Shown: one piece after another, positions 1 to 7,952 of the stretch | Layout of the letters: every line of letters begins with the position of its first letter | How positions within the stretch are numbered: the first letter of the stretch is position 1 | NCBI RefSeq assembly: GCF_017549005.1 | Contig: NZ_JAFYYT010000056.1 | Span: 105,054 to 169,053, forward strand | Length of the DNA: 64,000 nucleotides | Reading direction: 5' to 3' | Origin: Ruminococcus sp. | GTDB taxonomy: Bacteria > Bacillota > Clostridia > Oscillospirales > Ruminococcaceae | Notes under the pieces: generated by a model | What the model saw: the letters and a program-made list of their open reading frames with translations, nothing else | Database searches by the model: none | Told to the model about the DNA's origin: nothing | Position numbers and translations under genes: made by a program

Positions 1-846
1 AACAAGGAGCTTCTTCCGTACACGCTTTACGACCTCAAGGAAGTAACCACTTACAAGGACGGAAAGATACTCTGCGACCTCACCTTTGACGAGGACGGCA
101 GCAAATGGGAACTTCCTGCATACTACTCACAGGTAACTCTCGACCAGACCGAGGTAACAGCTACCTTCAACAACATCGTCCGTCTCGAAGCTGAGGAAAT
201 GATGGACGAAAAGCTTGACGACCTCACCAAGTACGGCTTTGACAAGCCCTACGGCGAGGCTGTTGTAAAGGGACTTGACGGAAGCGAGAGACATCTTCTC
301 GTAAGCATAAACGAAAGCGACCCTAAGTACTGCTACGTCCTCGTGGACAAGGAACAGGTGGAGATGTACTACACCGCAGACCTTGATTTCACCCAGAAGA
401 CCGCATATGACTACATCGTTCAGAACTACAATACCGCAAGCTATTACAACATAAGCGGATTCAGCTTCAAATTCCGTGAAAACGACGATAAGTGCACGCT
501 TGACAACGACGCAAAGGAATGCACCTACAACGGAAAGAGTGTAGATATCGATTCTTCCGAGACATATCTTGCGTTCACCAACTTCTACAACTCGTTCTCT
601 ATACTCAAGCTCAAAGGCACGGACGCAGAGGCAAAACCCGAGCTGAAAGACCCTGAGCTGTCTGCCGAGTTCCTTCTCAAAGAGGGCGGCAGCATAAAGA
701 TCGACCTTGTAAAGGGTGAAGACACAATCTACTATGTATTCCGCGACGGAAAATACATCGGTGCATACGTGGACGAATCAATGCTCACAGGAAGAAACAC
801 GGTCAGCGACTTCTACCTGAAGTTCAAGAAACTGGCGAATATATAA
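1..846 (+). CDS. DUF4340 domain protein, C-terminal part
   Basis: The reading frame is open from the first base, so the gene starts upstream of the window; 281 codons are visible. The repeated pattern of extended strands with the phrase LTKYGFDKPYGEAVVKG matches the DUF4340 family (proteins met beside ABC-2 type exporters and gliding-motility-like permeases). The visible part has no membrane helix, so it would be the extracytoplasmic portion of a protein anchored at an unseen N-terminus. Biochemical role unknown. An ATG at 199 is internal and should not be taken as the start. A terminator follows 6 bp after the stop. Confidence 0.7.
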   Translation, partial: NKELLPYTLYDLKEVTTYKDGKILCDLTFDEDGSKWELPAYYSQVTLDQTEVTATFNNIVRLEAEEMMDEKLDDLTKYGFDKPYGEAVVKGLDGSERHLLVSINESDPKYCYVLVDKEQVEMYYTADLDFTQKTAYDYIVQNYNTASYYNISGFSFKFRENDDKCTLDNDAKECTYNGKSVDIDSSETYLAFTNFYNSFSILKLKGTDAEAKPELKDPELSAEFLLKEGGSIKIDLVKGEDTIYYVFRDGKYIGAYVDESMLTGRNTVSDFYLKFKKLANI

Positions 847-852
847 AGAAAA

Positions 853-878
853 AGCAGCACATCATGTGCTGCTTTTTT
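853..878 (+). terminator. Rho-independent terminator of the DUF4340 gene
   Basis: A near-perfect inverted repeat, AGCAGCACAT/ATGTGCTGCT with a tiny loop, is followed by a run of T, just after the stop codon. Confidence 0.9.
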
Positions 879-917
879 CAGTTTGTCGAAAAAATATGTT
901 TTTAATCATTTATTCAC

Positions 918-939
918 GGGCTGATGCGGGCGTCAGCCC
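918..939. repeat. Short palindrome, GGGCTGA/TCAGCCC
   Basis: GGGCTGA and TCAGCCC are separated by 8 bp in the gap before spoIIID. A related palindrome (GGGGCTGATGC/GCATCAGTCC) lies near 15857. It looks like a member of a dispersed intergenic repeat family. Confidence 0.5.
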
Positions 940-957
940 TGCAGCCATAGCTTCCTT

Positions 958-1236
958 TTATCTGTAAAACCGTCCTTTTTTATGACAAGTCATAGCTTCG
1001 TACTTCCTTTTTGTGGCAAGACCGCCGCGTATATGGCGTTCCTGCTTGTTTATTTCAAGAATATCCTTTACTTTCGCATAAAGCTCGGGATCGTCCGTTC
1101 TTAGCCGCTCGCTCACATCTTTATGGACAGTGCTCTTTGAGATACCGAAATACTTGGCGGCAGCTCTTACTGTAGCCTTGTTTTCGGTTATGAACTTCCC
1201 GAGCATGACCGCCCGCCCCTCAGGCTGAGTTTTCAA
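958..1236 (-). CDS. spoIIID: Sporulation transcription factor SpoIIID
   Basis: About 92 residues, the usual size for SpoIIID, a DNA-binding protein that adjusts SigE-dependent transcription in the mother cell. A helix-turn-helix (AAKYFGISKSTVHKDVSERL) is followed by the family's basic tail with RHIRGGLATKRKY. The frame could open at a GTG at 1245, but the Shine-Dalgarno AGAGGTGAT overlaps that GTG and the following ATG. The TTG at 1236 sits about 8 nt from the GG core and gives an N-terminus (MKTQPEGRAVMLGKF) that fits the family, so it is chosen. Divergent from spoVAC. R. flavefaciens is not known as a spore former, so the gene may be a remnant or used otherwise. Confidence 0.9.
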   Translation of the reverse strand: MKTQPEGRAVMLGKFITENKATVRAAAKYFGISKSTVHKDVSERLRTDDPELYAKVKDILEINKQERHIRGGLATKRKYEAMTCHKKGRFYR

Positions 1237-1386
1237 ACACATCACCTCTTTTCATGACGTTTACTAATGTATATGTCATAAAAAAGAAATAGATGTTACG
1301 TTAAATCAAAATTTAACTTTGCCAAATTATGATTGAACGAATAATTTGCGCAAAAACGCACATACTACCGCAAAGGAGCTGATAAT

Positions 1387-1827
1387 ATGAAGATAACCCC
1401 CGAGCTTTACAGCGATATGACGCGGCAGGCTTCACCGAAGTCCAACTCCAAAGCCAACATAACAGCCGCATTTTTAGTGGGTGGAACTGTCTGCGCCATA
1501 GGACAGATACTGCTCTCCCTCCTCGAAGCCTGCGGACTTGACAGAACAGCGGCAGGCACATGGACTTCCATAATCCTTGTGGGGATAAGCTCAATATGCA
1601 CCGGCTTCGGCTGGTACCAGCGGCTCGCAAAGCTCGCAGGCGCAGGAACGCTCGTCCCCATAACAGGCTTTTCAAACGCCATAAGCTCATGCGCCATAGA
1701 AGCACGTTCAGAGGGACCCATTCTCGGCGTAGGAGCAAAGATATTCACCATAGCAGGCCCCGTACTCCTGTACGGCTGCACAGCAGCAAGTATCTACGGC
1801 GTGATATACTATTTTACTGCCCGATAA
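1387..1827 (+). CDS. spoVAC: Stage V sporulation protein AC (SpoVAC)
   Basis: 146 residues with several hydrophobic helices and the family motif GAGTLVPITGFSNAISSCAIE, followed by GPILGVGAKIF. SpoVAC is part of the SpoVA channel that moves dipicolinic acid across the inner spore membrane. AAAGGAG lies 8 nt before the ATG. In spore formers it is normally followed by spoVAD and spoVAE (or spoVAEB); here the gene stands alone, followed by a non-coding stretch. Neighbouring spoIIID suggests a sporulation remnant cluster. Confidence 0.9.
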   Translation: MKITPELYSDMTRQASPKSNSKANITAAFLVGGTVCAIGQILLSLLEACGLDRTAAGTWTSIILVGISSICTGFGWYQRLAKLAGAGTLVPITGFSNAISSCAIEARSEGPILGVGAKIFTIAGPVLLYGCTAASIYGVIYYFTAR

Positions 1828-1836
1828 ACCTGCAGA

Positions 1837-1856
1837 GGGGCGGATATTATCCGTCC
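1837..1856. repeat. GGGCGGATATTATCCGTCC palindrome
   Basis: An imperfect palindrome directly downstream of spoVAC. Close relatives occur at 15814-15830 and 22601-22615, which suggests a dispersed intergenic repeat. Confidence 0.55.
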
Positions 1857-1890
1857 GTCACCTGACATAACCGTTCCCTCCCGTATAAGC

Positions 1891-1917
1891 AAAAAAAGGC
1901 AGGGCATAAAGCCCTGC
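1891..1917 (-). terminator. Terminator of the candidate small RNA
   Basis: GCAGGGC and GCCCTGC are separated by ATAAA, with seven T on the minus-strand side. The plus side lacks a good T run, so it mainly serves minus-strand transcription. Confidence 0.75.
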
Positions 1918-2003
1918 TTGTCTTAGATAAACAGATAAAAATAAATATGTGTAGAACAAAAGAAAGGAGACAACAAAACGAGTGTTAAATAAATCTTAAC
2001 ACT
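1891..2003 (-). ncRNA. Candidate small RNA with own promoter and terminator
   Basis: A complete minus-strand promoter (2010-2038) is followed by about 110 nt without a plausible reading frame and then a strong terminator. The predicted RNA begins with a perfect 8-bp hairpin (AGTGTTAA/TTAACACT, 7-nt loop, 2003-1981), continues as a CU-rich single-stranded stretch containing GUCUCCUUUC, which is complementary to a Shine-Dalgarno sequence, and ends in the GCAGGGC/GCCCTGC terminator. The layout suggests a trans-acting riboregulator; this is inference. The 5' hairpin could instead be a DNA operator at the start site. Confidence 0.45.
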
Positions 2004-2009
2004 GTAGTT

Positions 2010-2038
2010 ATTATACCTTATTTCTGACCTTTCGTCAA
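2010..2038 (-). promoter_or_regulatory. Sigma-A-type promoter of the candidate small RNA
   Basis: On the minus strand, TTGACG (2038-2033) and TATAAT (2015-2010) are 17 bp apart. The perfect inverted repeat AGTGTTAA/TTAACACT lies exactly at the expected start site. Confidence 0.6.
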
Positions 2039-2237
2039 GCAAATCCCCTAACTTTTGTCAAAATACACAACTTTAAGCAATCTTAGTAATACATTTTTCA
2101 CAACGCCCGTTAAAATCACTGACAGCTGTACATATTTATTCTGCCGCAGCTGCGGACATTGTCAGACAAACGGCTTTATATAGACATATTGCTAAAAAAA
2201 CGCCTGATAATTTTGTAACAAGTCAGCAAAAAAAGTG

Positions 2238-2266
2238 TTTACAAAGATTATGATTTGTGGTATAAT
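2238..2266 (+). promoter_or_regulatory. Promoter of nifJ
   Basis: TTTACA (2238-2243) and a perfect TATAAT (2261-2266) are 17 bp apart. The leader is about 80 nt and contains a GGTTA/TAACC inverted repeat near 2288-2310. The stretch 2040-2237 shows nothing else recognisable. Confidence 0.7.
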
Positions 2267-2353
2267 ATTTCACAGTAGTTATATTTGGTTAACGTTATCA
2301 CCCGCTAACCACTTCTATAACCTAATTATTATAATATTTAGGAGGTCATTCCT

Positions 2354-5300
2354 ATGGCAATCAAAAGAAAAATGAAAACAATGGACGGTAATAATGCCGC
2401 TGCATATGTTTCTTACGCCTTCACGGAAGTTGCCGGTATCTACCCGATCACACCTTCCAGCCCGATGGCAGACTATGTTGATCAGTGGTCTGCTCAGGGT
2501 GTAAAGAACATTTTCGGCACTACCGTTAAGGTTGAGGAGATGCAGTCTGAAGCTGGTGCAGCCGGTACTGTTCACGGTTCTCTGAACGCTGGTGCACTCA
2601 CAACTACATACACAGCATCACAGGGACTTCTCCTCATGATCCCGAATATGTACAAGATCGCAGGTGAGCTGCTTCCTTGCGTATTCCATGTTTCTGCACG
2701 CTGCGTTGCTTCTCACGCACTGAACATTTTCGGCGACCACTCTGACGTTTATGCTTGCCGTCAGACAGGTTTTGCAATGCTCGCTGAGACAAACCCGCAG
2801 GAAGTTATGGATCTCGCTGCTGTTGCTCATCTCGCTTCAATCAAGAGCCGCGTTCCTTTCATCAACTTCTTCGACGGTTTCCGTACATCCCACGAGATCC
2901 AGAAGATCGAGACATGGGATTACGAGGATCTGAAGGAAATGTGCGATATGGATGCTGTAAAGGCATTCCGCGAGCGTGCTCTTAATCCTGAAAATCCGAC
3001 AATGCGTGGTTCTCACGAGAACGGTGATATCTTCTTCCAGCACCGTGAGGCTTGCAACTCCTACTACAATGCTGTTCCTGCTATCGTTGAGGAGTACATG
3101 GGCAAGGTAAACGCAAAGCTCGGCACTGACTACAAGCTCTTCAATTACTACGGTGCTCCTGATGCAGACCGTGTTATCGTTGCAATGGGTTCGATCTGCG
3201 ACGTTGCTGAGGAAGTTATCGACTACCTGAACAAGAAGGGTGAGAAGGTCGGTATCGTTAAGGTTCGCCTGTTCCGTCCGTTCTCAGCTGAAAAGCTTGC
3301 TGAGGCAATCCCTGCAACAGCAAAGACGATCGCTGTACTTGACAGAACAAAGGAGCCCGGTTCTCTCGGTGAGCCTCTTTACCTCGATGTAGTTGCAGCT
3401 CTTAATGTTACAGGCAGAAACGGTATCAAGGTAATCGGCGGCCGTTACGGTCTCGGTTCAAAGGATACTCCTCCTGCATCTGTATTCGCTGTTTATGCAG
3501 AGCTCGCAAAGGCTGATCCTAAGCCGCAGTTCACACTCGGTATCGTTGACGATGTTACAAACCTCTCACTCGCTGAGGAAGATGCTCCGAATACTGCAGC
3601 AGAAGGCACTATCGAGTGCAAGTTCTGGGGTCTCGGCGGCGACGGCACCGTTGGCGCAAACAAGGACTCTATCAAGATCATCGGCGACCATACCAACAAG
3701 TACGTTCAGGCATACTTCCAGTATGACTCCAAGAAGACCGGTGGTATCACAATCTCACACCTCCGTTTCGGCGATAAGCCTATCAAGAGCCCTTACTACA
3801 TCAACAAGGCTGACTTTGTTGCATGTCACAATCCTTCCTACATACTCAAGGGTTACAAGATGGTAAACGATGTAAAGCCCGGCGGTGTATTCCTCATCAA
3901 CTGCCAGTGGAAGCCTGAGGAGCTCGATCAGCACCTCACAGCTGATACAAAGCAGTATATCGCAAAGAACAATATCCAGCTCTATCTGGTTAACGCAATA
4001 GACCTTGCACAGGAGATCGGTCTTGGCAAGCGTACCAACACCATCCTCCAGTCTGCATTCTTCTCACTTTCAAAGGTTCTTCCTGAGGCTGAGGCGATCG
4101 GCTACATGAAGGAAAAGGCTCAGAAGTTCATGAAGAAGGGTATCGAGATCGTTCAGATGAACGAGAAGGCAATCGACGCAGGCGCAAATGCTTATGTCAA
4201 GGTCGATGTTCCTGCTGAGTGGGCAAATGCTGTTGATAATTCCGCACCTGCAAAGCTCGAGGGCGCAGAGAAGCTCGTCAAGATGGTTGACGGCATCATG
4301 AACCCTGTAGGCAAGATGCTCGGTGATACTCTTCCTGTTTCTGCATTCTCAGATCACGTTGACGGTACATTCGAGCAGGGTGCTTCTGCATATGAAAAGC
4401 GCGGAGTTGCTGTTATGGTTCCTGAGTGGAATCAGGATACATGTGCAAAGTGTAACAAATGTTCATTTGTCTGCCCGCACGCAACGATCCGTCCTTTCGC
4501 TCTTACAGACGCTGAAGTTTCTGCTGCTCCGGAGAACATCAAGATCGCTCCCAAGCCGATCGTAAAGAGCGAGTACAAGTACACTCTCGCTGTTTCCGCT
4601 ATGGACTGCATGGGCTGCGGCGTATGTATCGGTGTCTGCCCGACAAAGTCACTCAAGATGGTTCCAAGAGAGTCTCAGGAGTCACAGCAGGCAGTATTCG
4701 ATTACTGTGTTGCTAAGGTTACAGAGAAGGCAGATGTAGCAACTGACGCTAATGTTATCTCCAGCCAGTACAAGAAGCCTCTTCTTGAATTCTCAGGTTC
4801 ATGTGCAGGCTGTGCCGAGACTTCATATGCAAGACTCATCACACAGCTCTTCGGTTCAAGAATGTATATCTCCAACGCAACAGGATGTTCTTCAATCTGG
4901 GGCGGTCCTGCTGCTACTTCACCATATACTGTTGATGCAAACGGCCACGGTCCTGCATGGGCAAACTCACTGTTCGAGGACAACGCTGAGCACGGTCTCG
5001 GTATGTATCTCGGTCAGAAGGCAATCCGTGAAAGACTCATCGAGGAAGTAAAGGAAATCGCTGCAAGCGACAAGGCATCTGCAGAAATCAAGGCTGCTGC
5101 TGATGAGTATCTCGCAACTGTTAACGACGGTGCTAAGAATACAGCTGCAACTGCTGCACTCGTTGCTGAGCTCGAGAAGTGCGACTGCAAGTGCGATAAG
5201 AAGGCAGATATCCTTGAGAACAAGAACTACCTCTCCAAGAAGTCCGTATGGATCTTCGGCGGCGACGGCTGGGCTTATGATATCGGCTTCGGCGGTCTTG

Positions 5301-5887
5301 ACCACGTTCTCGCTACAGGCGAAGATGTAAACATCATGGTATTCGATACCGAGGTTTACTCAAACACAGGCGGACAGGCTTCCAAGTCATCCAACATCGG
5401 TCAGGTTGCACAGTTCGCAGCAGCTGGTAAGGCAATTGCAAAGAAGCGCCTTGCTGATATCGCTATGAGCTACGGCTACATCTATGTTGCACAGATCGCT
5501 ATGGGTGCTGACATGAACCAGACACTCAAGGCAATCAAGGAAGCTGAGTCTTATCCGGGACCGTCACTCATCATCGGTTATGCACCTTGTGAGATGCACT
5601 CAATCAAGGGCGGTATGACTAACTGCCAGGCTGAGATGGAAAAGGCTGTTAAGTGCGGCTACTGGAATAACTTCCGTTATGATCCTCGTCTTGCTGCTGA
5701 GGGCAAGAACCCATTCCAGCTTGATTCCAAGGCTCCTACAGAGTCTTATCAGGACTTCATCATGAACGAGGCTCGTTACAGCGCTCTCACACGTTCATTC
5801 CCTGACCGTGCTAAGGAGCTGTTCGCTAAGGCTGAGCAGACTGCAGCTAATCGTTACGATTACCTCACAAAGCTCGCTGAGAAGTAA
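2354..5887 (+). CDS. nifJ: Pyruvate:ferredoxin (flavodoxin) oxidoreductase
   Basis: A single-chain 1177-residue enzyme that converts pyruvate and CoA to acetyl-CoA and CO2 and reduces ferredoxin; central to fermentation of sugars from cellulose. Domains in order: the N-terminal thiamine pyrophosphate-facing domain (TEVAGIYPITPSSPMADY), the CoA-side domain, the gamma-like domain (WGLGGDGTVGANKDS), a two-cluster ferredoxin segment (CAKCNKCSFVCPHA and CMGCGVCIGVCP), and the C-terminal TPP domain with cluster-binding CAGCAETSY and GDGWAYDIGFGGLDH. AGGAGG lies 8 nt before the ATG. Codon choice leans to GCT, GTT and CGT, unlike the neighbours, as expected for a very highly expressed gene. Confidence 0.97.
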   Translation: MAIKRKMKTMDGNNAAAYVSYAFTEVAGIYPITPSSPMADYVDQWSAQGVKNIFGTTVKVEEMQSEAGAAGTVHGSLNAGALTTTYTASQGLLLMIPNMYKIAGELLPCVFHVSARCVASHALNIFGDHSDVYACRQTGFAMLAETNPQEVMDLAAVAHLASIKSRVPFINFFDGFRTSHEIQKIETWDYEDLKEMCDMDAVKAFRERALNPENPTMRGSHENGDIFFQHREACNSYYNAVPAIVEEYMGKVNAKLGTDYKLFNYYGAPDADRVIVAMGSICDVAEEVIDYLNKKGEKVGIVKVRLFRPFSAEKLAEAIPATAKTIAVLDRTKEPGSLGEPLYLDVVAALNVTGRNGIKVIGGRYGLGSKDTPPASVFAVYAELAKADPKPQFTLGIVDDVTNLSLAEEDAPNTAAEGTIECKFWGLGGDGTVGANKDSIKIIGDHTNKYVQAYFQYDSKKTGGITISHLRFGDKPIKSPYYINKADFVACHNPSYILKGYKMVNDVKPGGVFLINCQWKPEELDQHLTADTKQYIAKNNIQLYLVNAIDLAQEIGLGKRTNTILQSAFFSLSKVLPEAEAIGYMKEKAQKFMKKGIEIVQMNEKAIDAGANAYVKVDVPAEWANAVDNSAPAKLEGAEKLVKMVDGIMNPVGKMLGDTLPVSAFSDHVDGTFEQGASAYEKRGVAVMVPEWNQDTCAKCNKCSFVCPHATIRPFALTDAEVSAAPENIKIAPKPIVKSEYKYTLAVSAMDCMGCGVCIGVCPTKSLKMVPRESQESQQAVFDYCVAKVTEKADVATDANVISSQYKKPLLEFSGSCAGCAETSYARLITQLFGSRMYISNATGCSSIWGGPAATSPYTVDANGHGPAWANSLFEDNAEHGLGMYLGQKAIRERLIEEVKEIAASDKASAEIKAAADEYLATVNDGAKNTAATAALVAELEKCDCKCDKKADILENKNYLSKKSVWIFGGDGWAYDIGFGGLDHVLATGEDVNIMVFDTEVYSNTGGQASKSSNIGQVAQFAAAGKAIAKKRLADIAMSYGYIYVAQIAMGADMNQTLKAIKEAESYPGPSLIIGYAPCEMHSIKGGMTNCQAEMEKAVKCGYWNNFRYDPRLAAEGKNPFQLDSKAPTESYQDFIMNEARYSALTRSFPDRAKELFAKAEQTAANRYDYLTKLAEK

Positions 5888-5976
5888 TTCTTCGCAGAGA
5901 AGCTCTTCAGTGAAGACTGTTTAAACGGAAAATATTTCCGCTTTATAATCAACGTGCACATACGAATATAATAAAT

Positions 5977-6010
5977 CTCCCCGATACGAACAGGTACCGG
6001 GGAGTTTTTT
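5977..6010 (+). terminator. Terminator of nifJ
   Basis: CTCCCCG and CGGGGAG are separated by about 14 nt and followed by six T. It lies in the convergent gap with the minus-strand gene ending at 6012. Confidence 0.85.
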
Positions 6011-6011
6011 A

Positions 6012-6443
6012 TTACATTTTCTTCTTATAGAATATATTGACAATAACTGTTATCAACGCACTTGCCGTCATTTCAGCAAACAGCGTAGTAGCTATGACTT
6101 TGCTGAAAAATCCTGATACTATTACCGCAATAGCCGTAAGCATAAGGCTTACCACAGAGGCTGTACGCATAGTCTCCTTGCTTATGGCAATATTGCGCTC
6201 GTCAGTCGATTTTATGTACTCCTCTTTCAGCTTTTTCTCATTGCGGAGCAGCATAAGATATTTTATCATCAAAAAGACCGCTATCACGTCCATTCCGACC
6301 ATAACTCCTGCTATCATTCCGCGTGAGAAATCGGGAGCATTTTTTATCAAATGCTGAAGCAAAAAGTATGTACCCGATGCCGCACCGCAATACATCGTGC
6401 ATAAATAAAATCTTCTCTGAATTTTTTTCTTGAATTCTTCCAT
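6012..6443 (-). CDS. Membrane protein paired with an Xre regulator
   Basis: 143 residues with about four hydrophobic helices arranged as two hairpins around a charged central stretch (RNEKKLKEEYIKSTDERN). No family name can be given with confidence. It is 11 bp downstream of the Xre gene and the last gene of a three-gene unit. Such small Xre-plus-membrane-protein pairs are common in Firmicutes, and the membrane protein often modulates or is controlled by the regulator. Function unknown. Confidence 0.75.
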   Translation of the reverse strand: MEEFKKKIQRRFYLCTMYCGAASGTYFLLQHLIKNAPDFSRGMIAGVMVGMDVIAVFLMIKYLMLLRNEKKLKEEYIKSTDERNIAISKETMRTASVVSLMLTAIAVIVSGFFSKVIATTLFAEMTASALITVIVNIFYKKKM

Positions 6444-6454
6444 AATAATTCTCC

Positions 6455-6661
6455 TTATAGGTTCTCCTCGCCCTCGAAAATGAACAGCTCTTCGATAGAA
6501 ACGCCGAAGAACTGCGCCGCCTTATGGGCGAGGGTAAGTGAAGCATTGTATTTTCCGTTTTCCAGTGATATGATAGTCTGCCGCGTGACGCTGAGCGCGT
6601 CGGCAAGTTCCTGCTGCGTGACCTTTCGGACTTTCCGCAGTTCCTGTATCCTATTTTTCAT
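6455..6661 (-). CDS. Xre-family helix-turn-helix regulator
   Basis: 68 residues. The helix-turn-helix motif (TQQELADALSVTRQTIISLENGKY) and the tail (AAQFFGVSIEELFIFE) are typical of the short Xre regulators related to YozG and HTH_3. The ATG at 6661 is chosen because AAGGAG lies 8 nt upstream; the longer open frame upstream has no Shine-Dalgarno and overlaps another gene. Its start overlaps the end of the small membrane peptide gene. The promoter carries repeated AAAG/CTTT half-sites, so it probably controls its own operon. Confidence 0.88.
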   Translation of the reverse strand: MKNRIQELRKVRKVTQQELADALSVTRQTIISLENGKYNASLTLAHKAAQFFGVSIEELFIFEGEENL

Positions 6662-6773
6662 ATTTATTCTCCTTCTTTGCCCTGCCGCGGCAAACAAAGA
6701 CGACCGCAATCGCTGTAGCAACTGTCGCCCACGGCAAAGCCGCATTTATAAAATCGTGTAATAACTCAGTCAT
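6651..6773 (-). CDS. Small single-helix membrane peptide, 40 residues
   Basis: Translation gives an acidic start (MTELLHDFINAALPW), one hydrophobic helix (ATVATAIAVVFVC) and a basic end (RGRAKKENKYEK). A strong AGGAGG lies 7 nt before the ATG at 6773. The stop is 11 nt inside the Xre gene, implying translational coupling. First gene of the unit, directly behind the promoter. No homolog recognised; it could be a membrane anchor, sensor or toxin-like peptide partnered with the Xre protein. That role is inference. Confidence 0.6.
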   Translation of the reverse strand: MTELLHDFINAALPWATVATAIAVVFVCRGRAKKENKYEK

Positions 6774-6793
6774 GATATTACCTCCTCGCCTAT

Positions 6794-6865
6794 GTAAAGT
6801 TCGCTTTACCTTCTCTGTGATTATAGTATAGCACGCTTTACATTTTTTGTCAAGCTCACTTTACA
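6794..6865 (-). promoter_or_regulatory. Promoter and AAAG/CTTT operators of the Xre module
   Basis: On the minus strand, a perfect TTGACA (6853-6848) and TATACT (6830-6825) are 17 bp apart. Around and inside it are three related sites: TGTAAAG at 6865-6859, TGTAAAG at 6842-6836, and the inverted repeat GTAAAG-TTCG-CTTTAC at 6794-6809. The middle site is in the spacer, so binding there would block polymerase. Autoregulation by the Xre protein is the simplest reading. Confidence 0.65.
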
Positions 6866-6884
6866 TATTTTTATTTTTTAACAT

Positions 6885-6922
6885 AAAAACAGCTCCATGT
6901 CATAAAACATGGAGCTGTTTTT
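6885..6922 (-). terminator. Terminator of the three-paralog membrane gene unit
   Basis: A long inverted repeat with AACAGCTCCATGT/ACATGGAGCTGTT around a 6-nt loop, flanked by A on one side and T on the other; it can work in both directions. It lies 23 bp after the last paralog. Confidence 0.85.
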
Positions 6923-6950
6923 CGTAACACCGAGAGCGGCGTATCCTACT
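6923..6950. repeat. Dispersed intergenic repeat, copy 1
   Basis: A 26-bp stretch beginning CGTAACACCGAGAGCGG closely resembles 15900-15930 (CGTGACGCCGAGGGCGG). Both lie just after the stop of a minus-strand gene. Confidence 0.45.
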
Positions 6951-7446
6951 GATTATTAACAGCTTTCATATACTTCCTGTACTTTATGCTCTTAATTATA
7001 TACAGTATCTGCCAGAATATACAGAACGGGAATACAGGGATAATGCAGCTGAAAAGGAGAATACCGATGAACACGAATGTATCCCAGAACGCCTCCGAGC
7101 CGTACCATGTCGAGCCCATGAATGAAAAGCCAGTAAAAATACTTGCCGTGCAGTTTATCATCAGGAACATAAACGGAATGAAGCTCAGGATGAAGCTTGC
7201 CCTGTAGGCAGGAGATATGGGCTTCTGCTCCTTTTCAACGCGCTTTCTCAGCCTTGTGGATACCAGTATCACAAGAGAACCAACTACCGATATAGCAAAG
7301 CCCCATACTATAACAAGTGTGAACGGGTCGAAGAAATTGTAATCAAGACTTTCCTTCAGCACTCCGCACCTGTAGACGAGCTCCATAATAAACAGCCCTA
7401 TAAATGAACCGAATATTATCATGCATACTTTTTCCCATTTTTTCAT
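6946..7446 (-). CDS. Four-helix membrane protein, paralog A
   Basis: 166 residues with four predicted helices and a basic cytoplasmic loop (STRLRKRVEKEQK) between helices two and three. It shares length, helix spacing and a C-terminal pattern (IPVFPFCIFWQILYIIKSIK) with the next two upstream genes, so the three are tandem paralogs. AAGGAGAT precedes the ATG. No family recognised and no enzyme motif visible. Third gene of the unit. Confidence 0.7.
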   Translation of the reverse strand: MKKWEKVCMIIFGSFIGLFIMELVYRCGVLKESLDYNFFDPFTLVIVWGFAISVVGSLVILVSTRLRKRVEKEQKPISPAYRASFILSFIPFMFLMINCTASIFTGFSFMGSTWYGSEAFWDTFVFIGILLFSCIIPVFPFCIFWQILYIIKSIKYRKYMKAVNNQ

Positions 7447-7458
7447 AATAACATCTCC

Positions 7459-7947
7459 TTACTGTAAAGCCGCAGTCTCAGCCTTTTTCACTTTGCGGCG
7501 TCTTATCAGATAAATAACCTGCCATACGATACACAGCGGCAGAACGGGAACAACTACCAGCGCTATCCCACCGAACAGCACTGCGATAAGAAACGCGTCC
7601 AGACCATAGCTCCTTGACCAAAGGAAATCAATGCCGAAGAACGCGGAGTAAACTCCGTACAGAAGCATGAGCAGAAACGGCACGAACGACAGTCTGAACC
7701 ATATCCTGTCCGCATTTGTTATAGCCTTTTTTCCTTTGTTCTTCCTGTTCCTCATTGCATGGGAAACAAGCACTGCAAAAAGTCCGAGGCAGGAAACTAC
7801 CAGTATCACGCCGAACTCGGAACAATAGCCCTTTTCAAAGCCGTGAGCAAGTCCGAAACCCGTTATGCCCTCTGTTATGCAGTAAGCAAGAAAGATCAGT
7901 ATACCGAGACCAAATACGCCTATAAGAACTTTTTCCACCTTATTCAT
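7459..7947 (-). CDS. Four-helix membrane protein, paralog B
   Basis: 162 residues. The start (MNKVEKVLIGVFGLGILIF), the central basic loop (HAMRNRKNKGKK) and the end (VPVLPLCIVWQVIYLIRRRK) align by eye with paralogs A and C. The ATG follows AGGAGCTGAG inside the end of the preceding gene, 5 bp after its stop, and 12 bp separate its stop from paralog A, so one mRNA is likely. Function unknown. Confidence 0.7.
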   Translation of the reverse strand: MNKVEKVLIGVFGLGILIFLAYCITEGITGFGLAHGFEKGYCSEFGVILVVSCLGLFAVLVSHAMRNRKNKGKKAITNADRIWFRLSFVPFLLMLLYGVYSAFFGIDFLWSRSYGLDAFLIAVLFGGIALVVVPVLPLCIVWQVIYLIRRRKVKKAETAALQ

Positions 7948-7952
7948 ACAAC

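Noticed and set aside
1313-1781. Two minus-strand frames opposite spoVAC
   Set aside because: Shadows of the conserved spoVAC gene; no ribosome binding site.
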